A stretch of 64,000 nucleotides of DNA from the NCBI GenBank assembly GCA_050700835.1, contig JBOHDX010000027.1, forward strand, positions 14,659 to 78,658, read 5' to 3'. This document shows positions 18,950 through 28,609 of this stretch, piece after piece. Made by a program: the position numbers and the translations under genes. The notes below the pieces were generated by a model. That model worked only from the letters and a program-made list of their open reading frames with translations, made no database searches and had not been told where the DNA came from. Position 1 is the first letter of the stretch, and each line of letters starts with the position of its first letter. The stretch is from JBOHDX01 sp050700835 (GTDB lineage Bacteria > Actinomycetota > Actinomycetes > Propionibacteriales > Nocardioidaceae).

Positions 18950-21091
18950 ATGCCCGTCAATCCGGCCAAGTCCGCCCTGACCCGCATCGGGCGCGGCCGC
19001 CTGTTCGTCATCCAGGTCCTCGTGATGAGCCTGTTCGTGACCTTGTTCGCGCGGCTCTGGTACGTCCAGGTGATCGGTGGCGACACCTATCAGGCGCAGG
19101 CCGCACAGAACTCCCTGCGCTCGGTGATCGTGCAGCCGCAGCGCGGGCTGATCGTCGACGACGTGGGCCGGCCGTTGGCCACCAACCGGCTGTCGTGGCA
19201 GGTGACCGTCGACCGTGACGTGCTCGACGCGCTGAGCCCGAGCGACCGCGCCGCCGTGTTGCAGCGCGTCGCGACAGTGACCGGACAGAGCGTGCGGCAG
19301 GTGGACGAACGGCTGAAGACGTGCGGTGATCCGGGTGCGCCCCGACCACCCGTGTGCTGGAACGGCTCGCCGTACCAACCGGTCCCGGTCGCCCAGGATG
19401 TGCCGCAGCAGGTCGCGATCACCATCGCCGAGCGTGGCGAGGCGTTCCCCGGCGTCGATGCCCAGCAGGTCAACGTCCGCGCGTACCCGAGCCCGTTCGG
19501 TGTCAACGCCGCCCAGTTGCTCGGCTACCTCACGCCGATCACCGGACCCGAGTACGCCCAGGCCCAGGCGCGCAACAACCCGACTCTCAACGCGACGTCC
19601 TTGGTCGGGCGCACCGGCCTCGAGAGCGAGTACGACCGGTTCCTGCGCGGTGTCCCGGGCAGCGACGGAGTCACCGTCGACTCGATGGGCCGCAAGATCG
19701 GCGACGCCGCACAGGTCCCGGCGCGGCCCGGCGACACCCTGGTCACCAGTATCGACGCCCGGGTGCAGAGCGTCGTTGAGCACCAGCTGCGGAACGTCAT
19801 CCTCACCGCTCGCAAGACCCGTGACCCGGTGACCGGCCGCAACTACGCCGCACCCGCGGGCGCCGCGCTCGTCATGTCGCCGAAGGACGGCCGGGTCATT
19901 GCGATGGCGAGCTACCCCACGTACAACCCGAACATCTGGGTCGGTGGCATCTCCGACGCCGAGCTGGCCAAGCTGTACGCGCCCAAGGCGCACGAACCCC
20001 TGCTCAACAACCCGATCCAGGCCCAGCTGGCACCGGGCTCGACGTTCAAGCCGGTGACGACGGCGGGCGCCCTGACGCACGGCTACTCACCCGCGACCCG
20101 GCTCGACTGCTCGAGCAGCTTCATGGTCGGTAGCCGGCTGTACAAGAACTACGAGTCTGCGGCCTACGGGATGATCGGGTTCGACCAGGCTCTCCCGTTG
20201 TCGTGCGACACGTTCTTCTACCGCATCGGCTACGCCGCCTGGCTCAAGGAGGGCGGCGACTCCGCCACCGTCCGCACCAAGGACTGGCTGACCTCCAACG
20301 CCAAGGCCTTCGGGTTCGGCCGTCCTACCGGTGTCGACCTTCCGGGGGAGGCCGCGGGCCGCATCGCCGACCGGCGGTGGAAGCTGGCGTACTGGAAGCA
20401 GAACAAGGGCTACTACTGCAAGGTCGGCAAGCAGCCCGGCTACGACTACCTGCACGTGTTCGCCCGCGAGTTCTGCACCGACGGATGGCGGTTCCGCGCC
20501 GGGGACGCGGTCAACTTCGCGATCGGCCAGGGTGACACGACCCTCACCCCGCTGCAGCTCGCGACCGCCTATGCCGCGATCTCCAACGGCGGCACGCTGT
20601 GGGCGCCGCGGGTCGGCAAGGCGATCTTCAGCCCGTCCGGTCGGCTGGTCCGCCGGATCCCGCCACACCGGGTCGGCCGCGTCCCGATCCCGAGGAAGGA
20701 CCTGCACCACATCGACCAGTGGCTGCTCGGCACGTCGAAGTTCGGGACCATGGCGTGGAAGATGGGCGGCTTCCCGCTCAACCAGGTGAAGATTCGCGCC
20801 AAGACCGGCACCGCCGAGGTCTACGGCAAGCAGACGACCTCGTGGGTCTCGACCTACGACAAGGACTACGTCGTGGTGATGATGGTCGAGCAGGGCGGCA
20901 CCGGGTCGGGCACCTCCGGCGACGCGATCCGGCACATCTGGGAGTCGTTGTACGGCATCCACGGCACCACCGTGGACCGGGCCAAGGGCGACATCCCGGG
21001 TGCCGTGCCACCGCGCCGGCTGCCTCGATTCACTCGCAACGGCTCGATCGAGCCGCCGGCCGGGATGACGGTGCGATGTCGTCCCTGCTGA
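18950..21091 (+). CDS. mrdA: Penicillin-binding protein 2 (elongasome transpeptidase)
   Basis: Class B PBP that crosslinks peptidoglycan during elongation, working with RodA. The 713-residue protein has one N-terminal transmembrane helix (LFVIQVLVMSLFVTLFA), a pedestal dimerisation region and the transpeptidase domain. The active-site Ser is residue 364 in PGSTFKPV, the second motif is SCD in LPLSCDTFFYR, and the third is KTG in RAKTGTAEV. An insertion with several Cys and Lys (NKGYYCKVGKQPGY, REFCTDGW) lies between the second and third motifs. A Pro-rich tail closes the protein. rodA overlaps its 3' end by 16 nt. Confidence 0.95.
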   Translation: MPVNPAKSALTRIGRGRLFVIQVLVMSLFVTLFARLWYVQVIGGDTYQAQAAQNSLRSVIVQPQRGLIVDDVGRPLATNRLSWQVTVDRDVLDALSPSDRAAVLQRVATVTGQSVRQVDERLKTCGDPGAPRPPVCWNGSPYQPVPVAQDVPQQVAITIAERGEAFPGVDAQQVNVRAYPSPFGVNAAQLLGYLTPITGPEYAQAQARNNPTLNATSLVGRTGLESEYDRFLRGVPGSDGVTVDSMGRKIGDAAQVPARPGDTLVTSIDARVQSVVEHQLRNVILTARKTRDPVTGRNYAAPAGAALVMSPKDGRVIAMASYPTYNPNIWVGGISDAELAKLYAPKAHEPLLNNPIQAQLAPGSTFKPVTTAGALTHGYSPATRLDCSSSFMVGSRLYKNYESAAYGMIGFDQALPLSCDTFFYRIGYAAWLKEGGDSATVRTKDWLTSNAKAFGFGRPTGVDLPGEAAGRIADRRWKLAYWKQNKGYYCKVGKQPGYDYLHVFAREFCTDGWRFRAGDAVNFAIGQGDTTLTPLQLATAYAAISNGGTLWAPRVGKAIFSPSGRLVRRIPPHRVGRVPIPRKDLHHIDQWLLGTSKFGTMAWKMGGFPLNQVKIRAKTGTAEVYGKQTTSWVSTYDKDYVVVMMVEQGGTGSGTSGDAIRHIWESLYGIHGTTVDRAKGDIPGAVPPRRLPRFTRNGSIEPPAGMTVRCRPC

Positions 21092-22308
21092 ACCGGCCCG
21101 CCACCCGACCGGTGCGCAGCGGTGCCGCGGCTCGCAAGCCGGCGTCCACCTGGGCGCGACTGGACTGGTGGCTGCTGCTGGCCACGGTCGGCCTGTGCGC
21201 GCTCGGGTCCCTGCTCGTGTGGTCGGCGACCTCGCACCGCACCGATCTCACCGGCGGCGACTCCACCGCCTACCTCACCAAGCAGCTGACCAACATCGCG
21301 ATCGGAGGGGTGCTCGGCGGCGTGATCGCCGCCACCGACCGTCGCTGGGTACGCCTGTGGGCGCCGGTGATCTATCTGGGCTCCGTTCTCGGGCTGCTGG
21401 CGATCTTCAGCCCGCTCGGCGCCACTGTGAACGGTTCGCACTCCTGGCTGCTGCTCGGGGGCATGTCCATCCAGCCCGCCGAGCTGGCCAAGCTCGGCGT
21501 GATAGTCGGCATGGCACTGGTGCTGGCGGAGCGGACCGAAGGGGTCCGGCGCACCGAGCTGCGCAGTTCCGACGTGGTTCCGGCGCTGGCCATCGCCGCG
21601 GCCCCGATGCTGCTCATCCTGGGCCAACCAGACCTCGGGACGCTGATCGTGCTGACGGCGACCGTGTTCGGTGTCCTCGCCCTGTCGAGTGCGCCCAAGC
21701 GTTGGCTGATCGGCCTCGTCACCGCGGGGCTCGTCGCGGTGACCGCGGCCATCGGGGTCGGCGTGCTGAAGTCGTACCAGATGGCCAGACTCGGCGCCTT
21801 CGTCGATCCGTCCCTGGATCCGCAGGGTGCCGGCTACAACACGGACCAGGCCCGGATCGCGATCGGCAACGGTGGGTTGTTCGGACAGGGCCTGTTCCAT
21901 GGTTCGCAGACGCAGGCCGGGTTCGTGCCCGAGCAGCACACCGACTTCGTGTTCACGGTCGCCGGGGAGGAGCTCGGCCTCGTCGGGGCGGGTGTGCTGA
22001 TCTTTCTGATGGCGCTGCTGCTGTGGCGGGTGCTGCGGATCGCACGCAACGCCGACGACTTGTTCGGACGGCTGGCGGCCGGGGGAGTGGCGTGCTGGTT
22101 CGGCTTCCAGGCCTTCCAGAACATCGGGATGTGTCTGGGGATCATGCCGGTGACGGGCGTACCGCTGCCGCTCGTGTCGTACGGCGGCACGTCGATGTTC
22201 GCGTCGTTGATGGCGCTCGGACTCGTTCAGAACATCCACCTGCGGGCCGAACGCTCACTCGGACTCGGCGTGGTGGTGCGGTCCCGGATCGCCCGCTCGC
22301 GCCTCTGA
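21076..22308 (+). CDS. rodA: RodA/FtsW family peptidoglycan glycosyltransferase
   Basis: SEDS-family polymerase that extends glycan strands, paired with MrdA. The 410-residue protein has about ten transmembrane helices and the family segments GSHSWLLLGGMSIQPAELAKLG, QPDLGTLIVL and PVTGVPLPLVSYGGTSMF. The aspartate in QPDLGT is the residue usually called essential. ATG 21076 lies inside the end of mrdA; the longer upstream frame is just the mrdA shadow. It ends the elongasome operon, and the following gene runs the other way with only 25 nt between the two stops. Confidence 0.94.
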   Translation: MSSLLNRPATRPVRSGAAARKPASTWARLDWWLLLATVGLCALGSLLVWSATSHRTDLTGGDSTAYLTKQLTNIAIGGVLGGVIAATDRRWVRLWAPVIYLGSVLGLLAIFSPLGATVNGSHSWLLLGGMSIQPAELAKLGVIVGMALVLAERTEGVRRTELRSSDVVPALAIAAAPMLLILGQPDLGTLIVLTATVFGVLALSSAPKRWLIGLVTAGLVAVTAAIGVGVLKSYQMARLGAFVDPSLDPQGAGYNTDQARIAIGNGGLFGQGLFHGSQTQAGFVPEQHTDFVFTVAGEELGLVGAGVLIFLMALLLWRVLRIARNADDLFGRLAAGGVACWFGFQAFQNIGMCLGIMPVTGVPLPLVSYGGTSMFASLMALGLVQNIHLRAERSLGLGVVVRSRIARSRL

Positions 22309-22333
22309 ACGACGTCGCGACCGGCGGGTGGGG

Positions 22334-24370
22334 CTACGGCTGGCGGAAGGCGGACATCTCGACGGCGGCGACAGGCTCGTAGCCGGCCACCTTCGGACGG
22401 CGCCGGCGCCACGTGCAGCGTTGGCCCAGGCTCTGCTCGATCGCTGCGAACGGCGCACCGTAGACGACACTGTCGGCCGTGACCCTGGCCGCGACCCGGC
22501 GCGCGCCGGTGACCCGCACCATCTGGCCGCGGAACCGTTGGAACCGGATGTCGACCCGGATGTCGCCGTAGCCGGCGAACGTGGCCTCGGGCCTGGCGAG
22601 CAGCGACTCGACGGGTGCCGCGAGCAGTCGCTCGACGAGGCGCTGGGCCGAGCGCTTCGAACCGATCGCGGACAGCTGCGCACGGGCCGACTCCCACCAG
22701 CGCAACTGAGTGAACAACAGCCCGGAGTCGAGCACGATCAGGTGGGAGCGATGGTTCCAGGCGGTCTGGACCGACGTCACCACCGCGACGATCCGTGACT
22801 CGTGCGGCACCAGACCCTCGACCGGGTCACTGGCTCGTCCCGTCACCGGGCGGAGACTCTCGTCCGCGCCCAGGTCTTCGAGTGCCTGGGCGAGATTGAT
22901 CGCCAGGCTGCCGTCCGCCACCGCCCGGCGGACGAGGCTCGTGAGGTCGATCGCGCCGCCCGCCGTCGTGACCAGCCGGGAGCCGGCGGACCAGTCGATG
23001 ACGAATCTGGCGAGCCCCGCGTCGACCAGCGCACGGGCCATGTAACCCACGACCAGATCCGCGAGCGCGGCTTCGCGGTCGGAATCGGTCAGCTCGGGGT
23101 TGAGGACTGGGGCGCACAGGGCGGCGATCTCCCCGTCCTGCATGGACTCCAGGAGGGTGAGCACAGAAAGCTCGCGGCGTGCGTGCGGCTCGCCGCTGCC
23201 CTCCTCAGGCACAGGACCCTGCGCGGCGCGTACGAGAAGGTCCGTCATCTCACGGGCCGTGGCAGCGCCGGTGGCGTCGGCGAAGGCGTCCCAGGGGACT
23301 GGCTCGAGGCTCGCCGCCTCGAACATCAAGTGCTCGAGTCGGTGCAGCGTCTCGCCCGGGTCGTCCAGCAGATAGATCGCGGGGACCGCGTCCGAGGGCT
23401 CGGCCGGTGTGACTACCGCCGTGGTGGAGGTGACGGCGGCGATTCGGTCGTTGATGCTCGGGTGGCTGTCGAGTGCGGAGCTCTGCGACGCTGCCCGGTC
23501 TGCCCGCTCCCTGAAGTCTCGCTGCCGCGCGGGGTTGTTGAGCACCAGCTCGAAGCACTCGAGGAACGGTGTGCCGCGCAGCCCGAGGGCGACACCGGGC
23601 TGGAGGTACGTCGCGAGGTACACCTGCCAGGCCAGGTCCACGCGCAGGAGCGCCCGGAGCGCTGACGCGAGTGCCTGCGAGCCCGTCACTTTGGCGCTGA
23701 CGCTGTCGGCCTCGGTTTCCTGCCGCCGGTTGACCCGTAGGGAGACCCGTTCGTACATCCGGGCGTAGCCGGCGAACAGCCGGCCGACCCGCGAGCCCCG
23801 ACCGAGCTCGTGGTGGATCCGCGCCATCGACAGCATGCCGCGGTACGTAACGGTGCCCAGGGCGCCGTGCCGGCCACTGAAGTGGCCCAGCTCGTGCGCG
23901 ATCACCGCGCGCAGCTCCTCGGTGGTCAACCCGAGCAGCGCCGGCATGCCCAGGTAGAGGCGGCGCTCGCCGCCGACCAGGCCGAGCAGCCGAGAGGTGT
24001 CCTCTGCACTCGCATTGGCCTCGGCGGTCAGCCGGATCTCGTCCGGCACCCAGGTGCCGACGGCGCCCGCCAGCTCCCGGATCTCCGACCACAGACGCGG
24101 ATGGTCGTCCGGGTCCAGTGGGATCCCCGCGGGCTCATCCTGGCGACGGCCGTGCAGGAACAACAGCGCCCGCGCGAGTCCGGCGACCACCCCGACGCTC
24201 ACCAGGACGACCTTCGCGATCGCCAGCGGGGACGAGGTGGCATGCAGATGGAAGGCCAGCGCGATCAGTACGCCGACGACGGCGACGAGAACCAGTGCCA
24301 CCACAGCCGCCAGCACGTAGACGCCGACCAGCAGCGCCACGGCAAGCATCGCCCGGACAGTGAACTTCAT
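22334..24370 (-). CDS. Large M48-family metalloprotease
   Basis: Membrane zinc protease of 678 residues. Two hydrophobic spans occupy about 7-41 and 49-72. The zinc motif HELGH is at 159-163 and the third ligand Glu is in ETEAD at 217-221, as in the M48 (HtpX/Ste24) family. The roughly 400-residue C-terminal part is unusual for HtpX; it contains DSHPSINDRIAAV, which ends the peptidase core, and then an uncharacterised helical region up to FAGYGDIRVDIRFQRFRG. ATG 24370 is chosen because it directly precedes the hydrophobic helix; ATG 24415 would add 15 charged residues. Substrates are unknown. Confidence 0.85.
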   Translation of the reverse strand: MKFTVRAMLAVALLVGVYVLAAVVALVLVAVVGVLIALAFHLHATSSPLAIAKVVLVSVGVVAGLARALLFLHGRRQDEPAGIPLDPDDHPRLWSEIRELAGAVGTWVPDEIRLTAEANASAEDTSRLLGLVGGERRLYLGMPALLGLTTEELRAVIAHELGHFSGRHGALGTVTYRGMLSMARIHHELGRGSRVGRLFAGYARMYERVSLRVNRRQETEADSVSAKVTGSQALASALRALLRVDLAWQVYLATYLQPGVALGLRGTPFLECFELVLNNPARQRDFRERADRAASQSSALDSHPSINDRIAAVTSTTAVVTPAEPSDAVPAIYLLDDPGETLHRLEHLMFEAASLEPVPWDAFADATGAATAREMTDLLVRAAQGPVPEEGSGEPHARRELSVLTLLESMQDGEIAALCAPVLNPELTDSDREAALADLVVGYMARALVDAGLARFVIDWSAGSRLVTTAGGAIDLTSLVRRAVADGSLAINLAQALEDLGADESLRPVTGRASDPVEGLVPHESRIVAVVTSVQTAWNHRSHLIVLDSGLLFTQLRWWESARAQLSAIGSKRSAQRLVERLLAAPVESLLARPEATFAGYGDIRVDIRFQRFRGQMVRVTGARRVAARVTADSVVYGAPFAAIEQSLGQRCTWRRRRPKVAGYEPVAAVEMSAFRQP

Positions 24371-24551
24371 GCCAAGCACCCGACCTTTCCGGACCACTCT
24401 TGCCGGGTGAGCCATCCAGTCTGGTCGGTTCGCGCGAACCGTGGCCGTTCGGGTGACGAGGTGGAACCGTCCGTCCCATCGCCGGTCACCGGTCGTCGGT
24501 CGCCGGCGTTACGCTGGGCCGACCGCATCCCAGCCCTGGAGATCCTCCGCC

Positions 24552-26486
24552 ATGCCCGTCGAGTCCTTGTTCGCCCGCCTGGAGCCGTTGCTACCGACCG
24601 TGGGCAAGCCGATCCAGTACGTCGGGGGGGAGCTCAACTCGAGCGTCAAGGACTGGGACGACGTGCAAGTCCGGTGGGCGCTGATGTACCCCGACGCGTA
24701 CGAGGTCGGGCTCCCCAACCAGGGCGTGCAGATCTTGTACGAGATCCTCAACGAGCGTGACTGGATCCTCGCCGAGCGCACCTACGCGGTGTTCGCCGAC
24801 ATGGAGACGGTGATGCGCGAGCACGCGATCCCGCAGTTCACCGTCGACGGCCACCGGCCGGTGGCCGCGTTCGACGTGCTCGGGCTGTCGTTCGCCACCG
24901 AGCTCGGCTACACCAACATGCTCACCGCCCTCGACCTCGCCGGGATGCCGCTGCACGCGGTCGACCGTGACGAGACGCACCCGATCGTGCTCGCCGGCGG
25001 CCACTCCGCGTTCAACCCGGAGCCGATCGCCGACTTCATCGATGCCGCCGTCCTCGGCGACGGAGAGGAGGTGGTGCTCGCGATCAGTGCCGTGATCCGC
25101 GAGTGGAAGGACGAGGGCCGACCCGGCGGTCGCGACGGGCTGTTGATGCGGCTGGCGGTGTCCGGTGGCGTCTACGTGCCCAAGTTCTACGACGTCACCT
25201 ATCTGCCCGACGGCCGGATCCAGCGCGTCGTACCCAATCGCTCGGGGGTGCCATGGCGGGTGCACAAGCACACGCTGATGGATCTCGACTCGTGGCCCTA
25301 CCCCAAGCGGCCCCTGGTGCCGCTGGCCGAGACCGTGCACGAGCGCTACTCGGTGGAGATCTTCCGCGGCTGCACCCGTGGCTGCCGGTTCTGCCAAGCC
25401 GGCATGATCACGCGACCGGTGCGTGAGCGCAGCATCACCACGATCGGTGACATGGTGAGCAACGGCATCGCCAAGTCCGGGTTCGAGGAGGTCGGGCTGC
25501 TGAGTCTGTCCAGCGCCGACCACTCGGAGATCGCCGAGGTCGCCAAGGGCCTCGGCGACCGGTACGACGGCAGCAACATCTCGCTGTCGTTGCCGTCCAC
25601 CCGGGTCGACGCGTTCAACGTCACGCTGGCCAACGAGTTCAGCCGCAACGGTCGACGGTCCGGGCTCACGTTCGCACCGGAGGGCGGGAGCGAGCGGCTC
25701 CGCAAGGTCATCAACAAGATGGTCAGCGAGGACGACCTGATCCGTACCGTCGCCGCGGCGTACTCGCACGGCTGGCGGCAGGTGAAGCTCTACTTCATGT
25801 GCGGGCTGCCGACCGAGACTGACGACGACGTGCTGCAGATCGCCGACCTCGCCAAGAAGGTCATCGCGACCGGGCGCGAGATCTCCGGCCGCCGCGACAT
25901 CCGTTGCACGGTGAGCATCGGCGGGTTCATCCCCAAGCCGCACACGCCCTTCCAGTGGGCGTCACAGCTCGACACCGACACGACGGACGCGCGGCTGGCC
26001 AAGCTTCGGGCGGCCGTGCAGGCCGACAAGAAGTTCGCGCGCGCCATCGGGTTCCGCTACCACGACGGCAAGCCCGGGATCGTCGAGGGACTGCTGTCAC
26101 GCGGCGACCGCCGGGTCGGTCGGGTGATCGAGGCGGTGTGGCGTGACGGCGGCCGGTTCGACGGCTGGAGTGAGCACTTCTCCTACGAACGCTGGATGTC
26201 GTGCACCGACGCCGTGCTCGCCGACGAGCCCGTCGACCTCGACTGGTACACCGTCCGTGAGCGCGAGTACGCCGAGGTGCTGCCCTGGGACCACCTCGAC
26301 TCCGGCCTGGACCGCGAATGGCTGTGGGAGGACTGGCAGGACGCGATCGAGCCCGCCGGCGCGATCGAGGTCGAGGACTGCCGCTGGACCCCGTGCTTCG
26401 ACTGCGGCGTCTGCCCGGAGATGGGGACCGAGATCCAGATCGGCCCGACCGGCCGGCAGCTGCTCCCCATCGCCAGCGTCTCCTGA
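24552..26486 (+). CDS. TIGR03960-type radical SAM protein
   Basis: Radical SAM enzyme of 644 residues with an N-terminal B12-binding-like fold (ALMYPDAYEVGLPNQGVQILYEILN). The 4Fe-4S cluster cysteines are Cys274, Cys278 and Cys281 in RGCTRGCRFCQAG. The SAM-barrel segments TFAPEGGSERLR and LYFMCGLPTETD are present, and a C-terminal Cys cluster (CFDCGVCPEMG) may hold a second cluster or zinc. The family normally sits next to a TIGR03936/DUF2344 protein, with which it is thought to act in tRNA or ribosome-linked modification; that gene is here about 8 kb away at 34494. TACGCT at about 24508 is a likely -10 box. Confidence 0.88.
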   Translation: MPVESLFARLEPLLPTVGKPIQYVGGELNSSVKDWDDVQVRWALMYPDAYEVGLPNQGVQILYEILNERDWILAERTYAVFADMETVMREHAIPQFTVDGHRPVAAFDVLGLSFATELGYTNMLTALDLAGMPLHAVDRDETHPIVLAGGHSAFNPEPIADFIDAAVLGDGEEVVLAISAVIREWKDEGRPGGRDGLLMRLAVSGGVYVPKFYDVTYLPDGRIQRVVPNRSGVPWRVHKHTLMDLDSWPYPKRPLVPLAETVHERYSVEIFRGCTRGCRFCQAGMITRPVRERSITTIGDMVSNGIAKSGFEEVGLLSLSSADHSEIAEVAKGLGDRYDGSNISLSLPSTRVDAFNVTLANEFSRNGRRSGLTFAPEGGSERLRKVINKMVSEDDLIRTVAAAYSHGWRQVKLYFMCGLPTETDDDVLQIADLAKKVIATGREISGRRDIRCTVSIGGFIPKPHTPFQWASQLDTDTTDARLAKLRAAVQADKKFARAIGFRYHDGKPGIVEGLLSRGDRRVGRVIEAVWRDGGRFDGWSEHFSYERWMSCTDAVLADEPVDLDWYTVREREYAEVLPWDHLDSGLDREWLWEDWQDAIEPAGAIEVEDCRWTPCFDCGVCPEMGTEIQIGPTGRQLLPIASVS

Positions 26487-26528
26487 ACACGTGCCGCCTC
26501 GCCACCGGCGTCCGCCGCCCCCCTCGTC

Positions 26529-26584
26529 GAGATCACACTTTCAGGCCGGATCCGCGCGCGGGACTCGCCTGAAAGTGTGATCTC
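26529..26584. repeat. Long palindrome between convergent genes, family B copy 1
   Basis: An 18-bp arm starting GAGATCACACTTTC (26529-26546) is the exact reverse complement of 26567-26584, with a 20-nt spacer. It sits between the stops of the radical SAM gene (plus) and the aminotransferase (minus), so a bidirectional terminator is the simplest reading. A similar-sized palindrome with a different arm lies at 63925-64000. Confidence 0.75.
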
Positions 26585-26613
26585 ACTGACGCGGAGCGGC
26601 CGGCGCCGCGGAC

Positions 26614-27756
26614 TCAGTGCACGCGGCGGTAGTCGCGTACCGCTTCGACAACGGCCGACACGTCGGAGTCGAGGTTGTAGTAGTGCAACGACAACCGGAT
26701 CACCTCGCCGCGGGGGCTGGCGACGATGCGCCGGGCTGCCAGGATTCTCGACAGTGCCTCCGGGTCCTGGTCGCGCAACGCGACCATGGGTCCGCGGCGC
26801 GCGGCGTCGAGCGGTGACCGTAGTACCTCCCCGTCCGCGAGCAGTTGCTCGGTGAGGCTCGCCGTCAGCCGGGCCACGTGGCCCGCGACGACGTGTGGGT
26901 CCAGCGGCTGAAGCATCCGCAGACCGGCGACGGCACCGTACGCCGACGGGATCGAGGGTGTGCCGATCTCGAGTCGGCGCGCATGGGCGGGGAAGTCGAG
27001 GGCGCGGGGGTCGAAGCCGAACGGGTCGCGGCGTCCGAACCAGCCGGTGAGGCTGGGGTCCCTGCCGTCGGCGAGGCCGGAGCGCACGTACAGGAAGGCG
27101 ATTCCGGGGATTCCGAGCAAGTACTTCAGGCTGCCGCTGACCAGGTAGTCGCAGTCGAGGGCACGCACGTCGGCCGGCTCGACTCCGGTGCCTTGGTAGG
27201 CGTCCACGAACACGCGCGCGCCGACGGCGTGGGCCCGCTCGGCGATGTCGGCGACGGGGAAGCGCAGCCCGTTCCGGTAGGACACGAGCGGGACCGACAC
27301 GAGCCCGCAGCGGTCCGTGACGAACGGCGCGTAGTCGCCGGCGTCGACGAGCCCGTCGTGGTCGGTGACGTAGCTGACCTCGGCACCGTACGCGCGCTGG
27401 GCCAGCCAGACGTGCGCCACCGACGGGAACTCCAGGTCCGTCGTGACCAGGCCCGCTCGCTTCCTCCAGTCCTGCGTCGAGGCCACCTGGAAGGCGCCCT
27501 CCGATGCTGACGGGACGACGGCGACCTCGTCCGGACTCGCGTTGATGGACGCGGCGAAAAGGGTGCGTGCATCGGCGACCTTGGTCATCCACAATCCCCA
27601 CGGCGCCCCGTGCTCGCGCATCGTGTGCTGGAACTCCAGCAGCTGGGCGGCCAGCGCGTCCGACAGCGCGCCCTGGCTGCAGCTGGCGAGGTGCACGGTG
27701 TCCGTCAGACCGGGGAAGTGCGCACGGAACTGTTCGGGTGTCGGCGCTGCTGACAT
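26614..27756 (-). CDS. Class V aminotransferase-fold PLP enzyme
   Basis: Fold-type I PLP enzyme of 380 residues related to cysteine desulfurases and kynureninases. The start VHLASCSQGALSD is a substrate/phosphate-binding segment, FVDAYQGTGVEP carries the Asp that holds the pyridine nitrogen, and the PLP Lys lies in VSGSLKYLLGIPG. RRLEIGTPSIPS is a further conserved block. No active-site Cys loop of a desulfurase is evident, so a C-C or C-N lyase or transferase role is as likely as desulfuration. It is divergent from the cyclase gene across 79 nt, so the two may share regulation. The exact reaction is unknown. Confidence 0.8.
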   Translation of the reverse strand: MSAAPTPEQFRAHFPGLTDTVHLASCSQGALSDALAAQLLEFQHTMREHGAPWGLWMTKVADARTLFAASINASPDEVAVVPSASEGAFQVASTQDWRKRAGLVTTDLEFPSVAHVWLAQRAYGAEVSYVTDHDGLVDAGDYAPFVTDRCGLVSVPLVSYRNGLRFPVADIAERAHAVGARVFVDAYQGTGVEPADVRALDCDYLVSGSLKYLLGIPGIAFLYVRSGLADGRDPSLTGWFGRRDPFGFDPRALDFPAHARRLEIGTPSIPSAYGAVAGLRMLQPLDPHVVAGHVARLTASLTEQLLADGEVLRSPLDAARRGPMVALRDQDPEALSRILAARRIVASPRGEVIRLSLHYYNLDSDVSAVVEAVRDYRRVH

Positions 27757-27835
27757 CGGGCCAACCTTCGGGGCATGATCAGTGCGAGTGGTGCCTCGCG
27801 TTCAGCACCAGTGAACACGCTTGCAGGGAGGCCCG

Positions 27836-28609
27836 ATGAACGTCCTGGCCACGCTCGTCTCCGCGATCGCCGACGGCTCGGTCGAGGTGGTGGACCTGAC
27901 CGCACCGCTGTCGAGCCGCACGCCGACCCTCCAGCTCCCGCCGGAGTTCGGCCAGACCGCGACCTTCCAGCTCGAGCAGATCAGCGAGTACGACGACCGC
28001 GGCCCGGCGTGGTACTGGAACAACTTCCGGACCGGCGAGCACACCGGGACCCACTTCGACGCGCCGAACCACTGGGTCAGCGGCAAGGACAAGGACGACG
28101 TCGCCTCCGTGCCGGCCGCCCGCCTGATCGCGCCCGCCGCGGTGCTGGACTTCTCGGTGGAGGCGGGTGAGGATCCTGACTTCCTGCTGGACGTGGACCA
28201 CATCAAGGCCTGGGAGGTCGAGCACGAGCCGTTGCCGGTCGGCGGCTGGCTGTTCGTACGCACGGGCTGGGACTCCCGGGCACACTCGCAGGAGGAGATC
28301 CTCAATGCCGACGACAACGGACCGCACACGCCGGGGCTGACGCCGGAGTGTGCCCGCTGGGTGGCCGAGGAGAGCCCAGTGATCGGCATGGGTGTCGAGA
28401 CGGTCGGCACCGACGCCGGCGCCGCCGCCGGGTTCGACCCCATGTTTCCGTGCCACACGTACCTCATGCGCAACGGGAAGTACGGCCTGACGCAGCTGCA
28501 GAATCTCGCGAAGTTGCCACCGACCGGCGCGGTCGTGTTCGCGGGTCCGCTCCCGATCGTGACCGGGTCGGGCTCACCCGCACGCGTGCTGGCGCTCGTG
28601 GAGCGCTGA
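27836..28609 (+). CDS. Cyclase-family metal hydrolase (isatin hydrolase / kynurenine formamidase-like)
   Basis: Metal-dependent amidohydrolase of 257 residues in the PF04199 family. The metal motif reads HTGTHFDAPNHW, the H-x-G-T-H-x-D-x-P pattern of kynurenine formamidase and isatin hydrolase. Length is nearer to isatin hydrolases than to the shorter KynB proteins. A second conserved part, GMGVETVGTDAG, comes late in the chain. GGGAGG precedes ATG 27836. The next gene overlaps the stop as TGATG, so the TPP enzyme is probably made with it and may act on its product, an alpha-keto acid if the substrate is a cyclic amide such as isatin; this link is inference. Confidence 0.82.
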   Translation: MNVLATLVSAIADGSVEVVDLTAPLSSRTPTLQLPPEFGQTATFQLEQISEYDDRGPAWYWNNFRTGEHTGTHFDAPNHWVSGKDKDDVASVPAARLIAPAAVLDFSVEAGEDPDFLLDVDHIKAWEVEHEPLPVGGWLFVRTGWDSRAHSQEEILNADDNGPHTPGLTPECARWVAEESPVIGMGVETVGTDAGAAAGFDPMFPCHTYLMRNGKYGLTQLQNLAKLPPTGAVVFAGPLPIVTGSGSPARVLALVER

